Shown: piece after piece, positions 1-6,362 of the stretch | Numbering within the stretch: position 1 is the stretch's first letter | Layout of the letters: each line of letters starts with the position of its first letter | NCBI GenBank assembly: GCA_002729295.1 | Contig: PBTU01000148.1 | Span: 1-7,865, forward strand | DNA length: 7,865 nucleotides | Direction of reading: 5' to 3' | DNA from: Verrucomicrobiales bacterium | Lineage (GTDB): Bacteria; Verrucomicrobiota; Verrucomicrobiia; Verrucomicrobiales; Akkermansiaceae | Made by a program: the position numbers and the translations under genes | The notes under the pieces: generated by a model | What the model was told of the DNA's origin: nothing | The model's database searches: none | Seen by the model: the letters and a program-made list of their open reading frames with translations, nothing else

Positions 1-1403
1 ACACTTTTCATCTCGTTGGGATCCTTTTTCAAATCAAAGAGCTCCCACTCCTCCTTTTGGTAAAAGTGAATCAACTTGTGGTGTCCGTTGGTCACCCCGT
101 AATGGCGCGCGACGCTGTGTGCTCCGGGAAACTCGTAGTAGTGATAGTAGAATGACTTTCGCCAATCCTTGGGAGCCTCGCTCTTTAACAATGGCACAAT
201 GCTACGCCCTTGCATGTCGGAGGGAACCTTCACTCCAGCAACATCGAGGAAGGTCTCGGCGAAATCGAGATTCGAAACGATGTCTTCATTACGGGAACCC
301 GCTTTGACTGCTCCCGGCCAGCGCACAAGGAGAGGGGTTCTCAGAGACTCCTCATACATCCAGCGCTTGTCATACCAACCGTGCTCTCCGAGATACCAGC
401 CCTGGTCCGAGGAATAGATCACAATTGTATTCTTCGCGAGGCCGCTTTCATCGAGATAGTCCAGAATTCTTCCAATGCCATCATCCACTGACTTCACACA
501 ACGAAGATAATCCTTCACGTAGCGTTGGTATTTCCACTGAATGATTTCCTTTTCACCCATCGTGGCTTTCGCTTTTTCAAAGGCCTCGTTCTTTGGACCA
601 TAAGCGGCATTCCATTTCTCCAATTGCTCGGGATTGAGTCCGCGCGGCTTGTTCAACTTAAGATCATTCGCGCTGAGGTGCCGCTTGATTTCCATCGTCT
701 GCTCGCTCGCGGCCGAAGTCCGGCCCTTATAGTCGTCATAAAGAGTGTCCGGCTCCGGGATCGTTTTGTCATCGAGCCAGGTCAAATAATCCGGCCCCGG
801 CTGCCAATTGCGGTGCGGAGCCTTGTGCTGGCACATCACCATGAAGGGTTTCGAATCATCCCGCTTTTCCTTGAGCCAGTCCAAAGTCAGGTCCGTGATG
901 ATGTCGGAAGTGTATCCCGTGACCTTGGTGGGGACTTCCCTGCCATCTTTCCCCATTACCCGCATCGCCGGATTGTAGTAGGCCCCCTGCCCCGGAAGAA
1001 TTTGGAAATGATCGAAGCCCTGTGGGGTGGTCTTTAAATGCCACTTCCCAAGAACCGCCGTCTGATACCCAACCTTCTGCAGAAGCTTGGGAAAGGTTTG
1101 TTGGTCTCCGTTGAAGGAGTTTCCATTCGTCATGAAGCCATTCAGGTGGCTATGTTTCCCAGTCAAAATCACCGCCCGGCTCGGGCCGCAGATCGCATTG
1201 GTGACATAACAACGGTTGAAAAGCATCCCCTCCCTCGCAAGACGATCCATGTTTGGAGTCGTCATACGCGACGGATCGTAGGCGCTGAGGGCCTGCTCGC
1301 AGTGATCATCGGTGAAAATGAACACGATATTCGGGCGGGCGGCTGCCAGCGAAGAAATCGTGGCAGAGGCAAAACAAAGAAGTGAGATAAGGCGTGATTT
1401 CAT
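1..1403 (-). CDS. Secreted formylglycine-dependent sulfatase (type I, S1 family), 3' end outside the window
   Basis: This enzyme hydrolyses sulfate esters, probably on a sulfated polysaccharide or glycan outside the cytoplasm. About 467 residues are visible. Residues 1-22 are a Sec signal peptide ending in Ala-Ala-Ala. Metal ligands are D32-D33 in the FTDDH segment. The nucleophile motif C72-G-P-S-R76 has the C-x-P-S-R form, so Cys72 should be converted to formylglycine. GKWH lies at 119-122, the H193-K-A-P-H197 segment follows, and D333-Q334 with K346 complete the active site. The visible C-terminus (HYYEFPGAHSVARHYG and WELFDLKKDPNEM) matches the DUF4976-type tail, so probably only a few tens of residues are missing. 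The overall pattern resembles N-acetylglucosamine-6-sulfatase and mucin-desulfating types, but the substrate cannot be assigned. The ATG at 1403 is chosen because an in-frame TAG lies two codons upstream and the signal peptide follows directly. It has no SD of its own. An anaerobic or aerobic formylglycine-generating enzyme must be encoded elsewhere. Confidence 0.95.
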   Translation of the reverse strand, partial: MKSRLISLLCFASATISSLAAARPNIVFIFTDDHCEQALSAYDPSRMTTPNMDRLAREGMLFNRCYVTNAICGPSRAVILTGKHSHLNGFMTNGNSFNGDQQTFPKLLQKVGYQTAVLGKWHLKTTPQGFDHFQILPGQGAYYNPAMRVMGKDGREVPTKVTGYTSDIITDLTLDWLKEKRDDSKPFMVMCQHKAPHRNWQPGPDYLTWLDDKTIPEPDTLYDDYKGRTSAASEQTMEIKRHLSANDLKLNKPRGLNPEQLEKWNAAYGPKNEAFEKAKATMGEKEIIQWKYQRYVKDYLRCVKSVDDGIGRILDYLDESGLAKNTIVIYSSDQGWYLGEHGWYDKRWMYEESLRTPLLVRWPGAVKAGSRNEDIVSNLDFAETFLDVAGVKVPSDMQGRSIVPLLKSEAPKDWRKSFYYHYYEFPGAHSVARHYGVTNGHHKLIHFYQKEEWELFDLKKDPNEMKS

Positions 1404-1406
1404 GGA

Positions 1407-1448
1407 CTATTTGGGATTGAGACAATACCCGACCACGCAGGCCCTCCT
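1407..1448 (-). promoter_or_regulatory. Strong Shine-Dalgarno with a 9-codon GTG reading frame just upstream of the sulfatase
   Basis: On the minus strand a perfect AGGAGG (1448-1443) stands 6 bases before a GTG at 1436. That GTG opens a frame of nine sense codons (VVGYCLNPK) ending in TAG at 1409-1407, three bases before the sulfatase ATG. The SD is about 39 bases from the ATG, too far to serve it directly. A leader peptide that feeds ribosomes to the sulfatase by coupling or re-initiation is one reading. The alternative is a chance purine run. The mini-frame is in the same phase as the sulfatase. Confidence 0.3.
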
Positions 1449-1470
1449 TTCAAGACCTTATTACTGATCA

Positions 1471-1498
1471 CTTAAGAGATTTGCTTGATCTCTCAAGC
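1471..1498 (-). promoter_or_regulatory. Overlapping inverted repeats in the ybdG-sulfatase gap
   Basis: Two mutually exclusive stems share one arm. The first pairs 1471-1480 with 1488-1497 around a 7-base loop. It is ten base pairs long, and in the minus-strand transcript its single mismatch becomes a G-U wobble. The second pairs GCTTGA (1483-1488) with TCAAGC (1493-1498) around a 4-base loop. No U tract follows in either direction, so an intrinsic terminator is unlikely. It could be an operator or an mRNA structure between the two minus-strand genes. No further element, and no convincing promoter or terminator, was seen in the rest of the 1404-1565 gap. Confidence 0.35.
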
Positions 1499-1565
1499 CA
1501 GCACTCATCCGGGAAAGAATCCCCTCTATCAGGGCCCCCAATCCCGCGAGAACCCCGGAAAAAAA

Positions 1566-2834
1566 TCAATGCCTCTCCAACTCACGGAGGTCCTTCAAAT
1601 CAGTCCCCGTTGGCGACTGGAAAACATTCAGTCCGAACTCCGGTAGCACGGCCAAAAGATGATCAAAAATATCACTCTGAATTCCTTCGTACTCGATCCA
1701 CCGATTGTCATTGGTGAAAATGTAAATCTCAATCGGCAACCCTTTCTCTGTCGATTGTAATTGCCGCACTAGAAGAGTTTGGTCCTTGGAAATCTTTGGA
1801 TGGCTCTTGAGATACTCGGCAATGTAGGCGCGGAACGTGCCCAGATTGGTCAGAGCCCGTGCATTCACCGGTTCCACGCTTTCCTCGTCTGGAAACTGCC
1901 CGTTCCATTCATCCAGTTCTTTCACCTTGCGATCAAGGTAGTCCCGCAACAGCCGAATCTTACGAAATCGTCCGATGGAGTTTTCGTCGAGCAAGCTTAC
2001 CGAGTTCATATCGAGAAGAAGGTTTCTCTTGATTCGCCGCACTCCCGATTTACTCATCCCCCGCCAATTGCGGAAGCTGTCGCTGATTAAGGCATGAGTC
2101 GGAATGGTGGTAATGGTTTTGTCAAAGTTCTGTACTTTGACCGTCGTCAATGCGACATCGATCACGTCGCCGTCTGCTCCGAATTTCGGCATCTCAATCC
2201 AGTCCCCCCTCGCAACCATTCGATTCGCGGAAAGCTGCACGCCTGCGACAAGTCCAAGAATAGCGTCCTTAAAAATCAACATCAACACTGCCGTCAAAGC
2301 GCCAAGCCCGCTGAAGATCAGCACCGGTGATTTCCCAATCACCGAGGCCACCACAAAGATCGCTGCCGCAACAAAAATCAAAACCTTAATTACCTGCAGA
2401 AAACCCTTGATGGGGATTTCCCGAGATACCGGAAAACGTCGATAGATACGCTCGCACACATTGAGAACGGAACTCAAAGCGAGAAACGCCAACACAATAA
2501 TATAGATCTCAGCGAGAATTCTGACGACTTCGGACGCCGCAGGATTACGAAGCGCAGCCTGCCCTCCGGACCATATCAACATTCCCGGAACCAATTGAGC
2601 AATCCACTGGAAAACACGACTTTTAACCAGTTCGTCGTCCCAGGTATTATCACTTCGCTTAACAAGTGCCCGAATCAAACGCACCACCAGTCGCCAAGCG
2701 ATAAAATAGATTCCGATCGCAGCAAGCACCACTCCCAACAGAATCAAGACATCCGCCAACACCGAGACCCAATTGGCGCCACTTCCCGCGCCGCGGCCTA
2801 TCCACCCTTCAACTGTTTGATGCAATCCGTTCAC
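1566..2834 (-). CDS. ybdG: YbdG-like miniconductance mechanosensitive channel (MscS family)
   Basis: This is an inner-membrane channel of the MscS superfamily, expected to open under membrane tension and release solutes during hypo-osmotic shock. The product is 422 residues, close to E. coli YbdG (about 415). Hydrophobic segments lie near residues 23-52, 73-92, 103-124 and 145-166. The pore helix follows at about 170-204 (GLGALTAVLMLIFKD, then ILGLVAGVQLSAN). The beta domain is near 205-257 and includes GDWIEMPKFGADGDVIDVA and TITTIPTHALISDSFRNW. The C-terminal alpha/beta domain runs from about 328 to 412 and ends near FQSPTGTD. These blocks agree closely with YbdG as recalled. The frame stays open upstream to 3008, but the extra 58 residues lack family resemblance and would overlap the divergent gene. 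The GTG at 2834 gives an N-terminus (NGLHQTVEGWIG) that lines up with that of YbdG. There is no clear SD. A TTG at 2825 is a weaker alternative start. Confidence 0.93.
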   Translation of the reverse strand: MNGLHQTVEGWIGRGAGSGANWVSVLADVLILLGVVLAAIGIYFIAWRLVVRLIRALVKRSDNTWDDELVKSRVFQWIAQLVPGMLIWSGGQAALRNPAASEVVRILAEIYIIVLAFLALSSVLNVCERIYRRFPVSREIPIKGFLQVIKVLIFVAAAIFVVASVIGKSPVLIFSGLGALTAVLMLIFKDAILGLVAGVQLSANRMVARGDWIEMPKFGADGDVIDVALTTVKVQNFDKTITTIPTHALISDSFRNWRGMSKSGVRRIKRNLLLDMNSVSLLDENSIGRFRKIRLLRDYLDRKVKELDEWNGQFPDEESVEPVNARALTNLGTFRAYIAEYLKSHPKISKDQTLLVRQLQSTEKGLPIEIYIFTNDNRWIEYEGIQSDIFDHLLAVLPEFGLNVFQSPTGTDLKDLRELERH

Positions 2835-2859
2835 GGTCCCTAATTGCCAGATAGGGACC
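2835..2859. promoter_or_regulatory. Perfect 8-bp inverted repeat abutting the ybdG start codon
   Basis: GGTCCCTA at 2835-2842 is exactly mirrored by TAGGGACC at 2852-2859, with a 9-base spacer. In the minus-strand mRNA this forms a GC-rich stem whose last base touches the GTG at 2834. The downstream arm contains the only SD-like purines (AGGGA). It could fold over the ribosome site or act as an operator for a dimeric regulator in the divergent region. The remaining 2860-2955 stretch shows no convincing -35/-10 pair. A TATGAT at 2937-2942 lacks a partner. Confidence 0.45.
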
Positions 2860-2955
2860 TTCGAAGCAAGCCGCGTTGATCCACAGTCGCTAACATGACA
2901 CAAAAAATCGCCTCGCCGGATGGACTTCCTCGGTTGTATGATCCCCGAAAACCTC

Positions 2956-4206
2956 ATGAAAACTTCTTTTACCCGAAGGAACTTCCTCCGCGCTGGAGGA
3001 ATTGCCATCGCCCTCCCCTCTCTGGAGTCATTCGCTCAGCCCGCGAAACCCTTAAAAAAACCGGTGAAGCGCATGATCTGCCTTTCCAATAACTACGGCG
3101 TTTACCAGAAGGCCTTTTTCCCCGCCCAAGGCGGTCGCGATTACGAGATGTCGCACACTCTCAAGCCGCTCGAAAAACATCGCGAGGATTTCACCGTCTT
3201 TTCAAATCTTGATCATGGCCTCACCGGCGGACATGCCTGCGTCCCGACTTTCCTCAACGGCATCCGCCCCGACATGTCGTCCAGCTTCCCCGAAGGCAAC
3301 ATCAGCATGGACCAAAAGGCCGCCGAGTTTGTCGGAGCGGCCACGCGTTATTCCTCGATGACGCTCAAGGTGAAGGAGAACAACCAAACGAGTTTCACCC
3401 GCACCGGCGTGCAGGTTCCTTCTATCGATGTCACCGCGATGTATCGCAAGCTCTTCCTCGAAGACTCGGCCGAAGCCAAGAAACAAGAAGAGCTACGCCT
3501 GCAACGACACGGCAGTATTCTCGACACCGTTCTCGGAAGAGCCAAGGACGTGAAGAAAGGGCTCAGCAAACAGGATCAGGATAAGTTCGCCGAGTATCTC
3601 GACTCCGTGCGCAGCCTCGAACAGAAAATCGACCTGCAGCGACCGTGGCTTGATCAGCCGAAGCCAACGACCGAAATGGAAGAACCCCGGCCGGCCCGAC
3701 AGACCGCCGACGAAATGAAAATCATGATGGAGCTCATGGCACTGGCCATCGAAACCGACTCGACCCGTATCATGACTCTCGCAAGTGGATTCGCGAATGG
3801 CGACTTCGGCCTGAATGGCGGCTACCATGGATTTTCCCATCACGGCGAACTACCCGAGAAAACCGACGCCCTCAAATTAATCGAAGGAAATCAGATCGAG
3901 CAGATGGCTTACCTCATCGACCTGCTCAAAGGAAAAGAAGATACTCTCAACGGTGGCACGCTTTTCGATCACACCATGATCCTCTACGGATGCGGCATGG
4001 CGACGGGAACGCATTCCTGCAAAAACATGCCCCTCGTCCTCGCCGGCGGCGGGTTCAAGCTGGGCGAGCACGTCGTTCTTCCCGAAGGAAAATTCGAACG
4101 CGTGAAAGCCTGCAACCTCCTCCTCTCCATGCTACAAAATTTCGGGCTGAAAGTTGATCAATTCGGAACAAGCACGGGAACCCTGACGGGACTCGAATGG
4201 ACGTGA
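2956..4206 (+). CDS. Tat-exported DUF1552 family protein
   Basis: The product is 416 residues and matches the DUF1552 family, whose biochemical role is unknown. Family members commonly sit next to DUF1592/DUF1588-type cytochrome genes in PVC bacteria and some others. The N-terminus is a twin-arginine signal: T6-R7-R8-N-F-L-R12, a hydrophobic stretch to about L23, and a possible cleavage after SFA (25-27). Folded export to the periplasm, perhaps with a bound cofactor, is therefore likely. Conserved-looking segments are ICLSNNYGVYQKAFFP near the N-terminus, a His cluster H291-x3-H295-H296, D338-H339, and ATGTHSCKNMPLVLAGGG around 350-367. These recall DUF1501-like proteins of the alkaline phosphatase superfamily, which is inference only. 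The ATG at 2956 is preferred over 2920 and 2938 because it puts the Arg pair at positions 7-8. No SD precedes any of them. The stop overlaps the next gene's start. Confidence 0.9.
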   Translation: MKTSFTRRNFLRAGGIAIALPSLESFAQPAKPLKKPVKRMICLSNNYGVYQKAFFPAQGGRDYEMSHTLKPLEKHREDFTVFSNLDHGLTGGHACVPTFLNGIRPDMSSSFPEGNISMDQKAAEFVGAATRYSSMTLKVKENNQTSFTRTGVQVPSIDVTAMYRKLFLEDSAEAKKQEELRLQRHGSILDTVLGRAKDVKKGLSKQDQDKFAEYLDSVRSLEQKIDLQRPWLDQPKPTTEMEEPRPARQTADEMKIMMELMALAIETDSTRIMTLASGFANGDFGLNGGYHGFSHHGELPEKTDALKLIEGNQIEQMAYLIDLLKGKEDTLNGGTLFDHTMILYGCGMATGTHSCKNMPLVLAGGGFKLGEHVVLPEGKFERVKACNLLLSMLQNFGLKVDQFGTSTGTLTGLEWT

Positions 4207-6362
4207 TGAGGAAAATCTTTCATGCCATTCTCCTAATCGCAGCCGGGCTTGTTCAAGCCAAGGGCGAAGAGCGCTGGGTGCAAAGTTACGACGCAGGATA
4301 CACCGATGCCAATGGCGTTTGGGCGGGCGGATCCGAGATGATGCACCTCGCCTCGCACAAGGGAAAGCTCTACTCCTCCAATGGCTACTGGGTGGATTCC
4401 CATTGGGTAATTCCTCCCGAAGGCCAACGCCAGTCCGCGCAAGTCTTGCGCCTCGATTCAAGCGCGGCGCAATGGCAGGTCGACCTCAAGATGGGAAAGT
4501 CCAACGACGACCTCGGCCTGGAATACATGAAAGGCAACATTCTCAAATCAGTCACCTTCACGCGCGACGCCAAAGGCCAACCGCTCGCCAAACCGGAGTC
4601 TCTTCTGGTGATGGCTGCGGGTGCGAATTTCGAACGCGGCGGCGCGGTCTCGGCATGGGTCCGCGATGATTCCACGGACAAATGGACGCACACCTTGGTC
4701 CGCCATGGCTCGAGTGCCGGCGGGGTTCGCTGGGTGCCGCGCGATATGGAGGTCTATCGCGATAAAATCACCGGAGTGGAACGCATCTTCATGTCGCTCG
4801 GAAATCCCGGCATCATCTCGGGTGTCTATGACCCCGCCGCTCCCGGCCGCATTCGCTGGGATCGCAATCTGGAGTATCCCTTCCTCACCGACGGAAGTTT
4901 TCGCACCCGCCCTCTCGGCATCACGAAAGCCAACGGCTCTTTGTTTTTTTCCGAAGGCGATTCAATCTATCAACGCATCGATGGTGAAAGACCTACCTAC
5001 CGCGAGATCTTCGAACTCTTCGAAGACACCGATACCGACGTCGGTGGCATTCGCGGGCTGACTCGCGTCGAAAATCCGAATGGCAAAGGTGACTCGCTTC
5101 TCTTCATCTGGGCTCCCGGCGAGCGATCAGCCAGCGCGGTCAAGCGACTCGATCCCGACGGCAAAGGTGGCTACACCTTACACGATGAAGTCCGCATCAT
5201 TGACCTGATGAAGGACTACCTCGATGTCGAGGTCACCTACACGCTTGGCGCGCACAATATGGTTTACCCCTTCACCGATCCGGCCACCGGAGGGACCGTT
5301 CATATCATCGGTTTCCAGGGAAACATTCGCGGTTCGAAAAATCATCTTCGCTGGAAAGGCAGCGCGCTTTATGCCGGCGCGCTCTATGCCGTAAGAAAAG
5401 CCGATCAGAGCTATCAGGTCCTCGAAGTCAACAACCGCTACAAACCCGGCAAGCAACTCCTCATTTCTCCCCGCACTTTTTGCGAGTCACCATTCGGCGA
5501 CAAGGACATCTATATCGCAGGACATGATTCCAGCTTCAAGAACTCCGACAACATGGCCTGGGTTTTCCGCGCACCCGAGTCGGTCGTTCTCGGATCAAAG
5601 AAAGCCCTCGACGCTCTCCCGCCCAAACCAAAACCAAAGCCCGCGCAACGCTTACTGGATGGACCAATTTACGAGCTCCGCATCTACGCCGCCAACGAAG
5701 ACCGGCTCCATCATTTGGAAAAACGCTTCCGCGAGCACACCGACCGCATCTTCAAGAAACGTAGCCTCAAATCCATCGGATACTGGGTTCCCACCGAAGG
5801 CCCGGCCAAAAAACGCCGTCGTCTGATCTACATTCTCAAGCACCCTTCGCGCTACGCGGCTTATCAAAACTGGATTCACTTCAACAACGATGGCGAATGG
5901 GACAAAGTTCTCGACGAACCACAGTTTCAGGGACTTCTCTCAGAGAAGCCCGCGAGCATTTTTATGAACGAAACGGACTATTCGGCGCAAGTCCGCAATG
6001 CCATCGACCAGAAGGGAGGCGTTTTCGAACTTCGAACTTACGTCACTCATCCGGGCAAGCTCGACGCGCTCAACGAACGTTTTGAAAACCATACCGCCAA
6101 GCTCTTCGCCAAGCATGGCATGAAGAATTTTGGCTACTGGACACCCTTCGACACCCCCGACTCTGCAAACACGCTGATCTATCTCATTCATCATGCCGAC
6201 CGGAAGCAAGCCGACGACAATTGGAAGGCCTTTGCCTCCGATCCCGCATGGCAAAAAGCCCGCAAGGAATCCGAGCGTAACGGCAAAATCCTCGCCCAGG
6301 CTCCCGAGCGTATCTTCCTGCGTGCCCTCGATTTTTCTCCCACTAACCAAGTGAAAAAATGA
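4206..6362 (+). CDS. Exported protein with probable beta-propeller and two tandem NIPSNAP domains
   Basis: The product is 718 residues, with a Sec signal peptide (residues 1-18, cleavage after VQA). From about 20 to 465 there are seven similar short strands (a charged or Gly turn, a hydrophobic strand, then Gly) near residues 52, 131, 191, 244, 296, 364 and 433. This suggests a seven-bladed propeller, inferred from the pattern only. A Pro/Lys linker (PPKPKPKP, about 471-480) leads to two NIPSNAP domains at about 486-590 and 605-710. Both share ELRxY, RFxxHT, GYWxP, LIY and a later NW. NIPSNAP is a dimeric alpha/beta-barrel type fold. Its known members do not define a reaction, so no substrate can be given. 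The ATG at 4206 forms TGATG with the upstream stop and begins directly with the signal peptide. An ATG at 4197 would add three residues. No SD is visible, so translational coupling to the DUF1552 gene is likely. Confidence 0.88.
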   Translation: MRKIFHAILLIAAGLVQAKGEERWVQSYDAGYTDANGVWAGGSEMMHLASHKGKLYSSNGYWVDSHWVIPPEGQRQSAQVLRLDSSAAQWQVDLKMGKSNDDLGLEYMKGNILKSVTFTRDAKGQPLAKPESLLVMAAGANFERGGAVSAWVRDDSTDKWTHTLVRHGSSAGGVRWVPRDMEVYRDKITGVERIFMSLGNPGIISGVYDPAAPGRIRWDRNLEYPFLTDGSFRTRPLGITKANGSLFFSEGDSIYQRIDGERPTYREIFELFEDTDTDVGGIRGLTRVENPNGKGDSLLFIWAPGERSASAVKRLDPDGKGGYTLHDEVRIIDLMKDYLDVEVTYTLGAHNMVYPFTDPATGGTVHIIGFQGNIRGSKNHLRWKGSALYAGALYAVRKADQSYQVLEVNNRYKPGKQLLISPRTFCESPFGDKDIYIAGHDSSFKNSDNMAWVFRAPESVVLGSKKALDALPPKPKPKPAQRLLDGPIYELRIYAANEDRLHHLEKRFREHTDRIFKKRSLKSIGYWVPTEGPAKKRRRLIYILKHPSRYAAYQNWIHFNNDGEWDKVLDEPQFQGLLSEKPASIFMNETDYSAQVRNAIDQKGGVFELRTYVTHPGKLDALNERFENHTAKLFAKHGMKNFGYWTPFDTPDSANTLIYLIHHADRKQADDNWKAFASDPAWQKARKESERNGKILAQAPERIFLRALDFSPTNQVKK

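Noticed and set aside
525..1385. Plus-strand open frames of 170 and 115 codons opposite the sulfatase
   Set aside because: They are antisense shadows of a gene with all sulfatase active-site motifs, and their translations show no domain.
1471..1497. Intrinsic terminator for ybdG
   Set aside because: The stem is AT-rich and no T tract follows it on the minus strand.
2937..2942. TATGAT as a -10 element for the plus-strand operon
   Set aside because: No matching -35 at the usual distance, and it lies only 14 bases before the chosen start codon.
2835..3008. Upstream extension of the ybdG frame to an ATG at 3008 (58 extra residues)
   Set aside because: It would overlap the start of the divergent DUF1552 gene, has no membrane or family-like content, and the GTG at 2834 gives an N-terminus that matches YbdG.
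3493..3843. Minus-strand 116-codon frame inside the DUF1552 gene
   Set aside because: It is an antisense shadow, with no start signal and no recognisable domain.
5940..6350. Minus-strand 136-codon frame opposite the second NIPSNAP domain
   Set aside because: The plus strand encodes a clear domain there; the antisense product shows no independent support.
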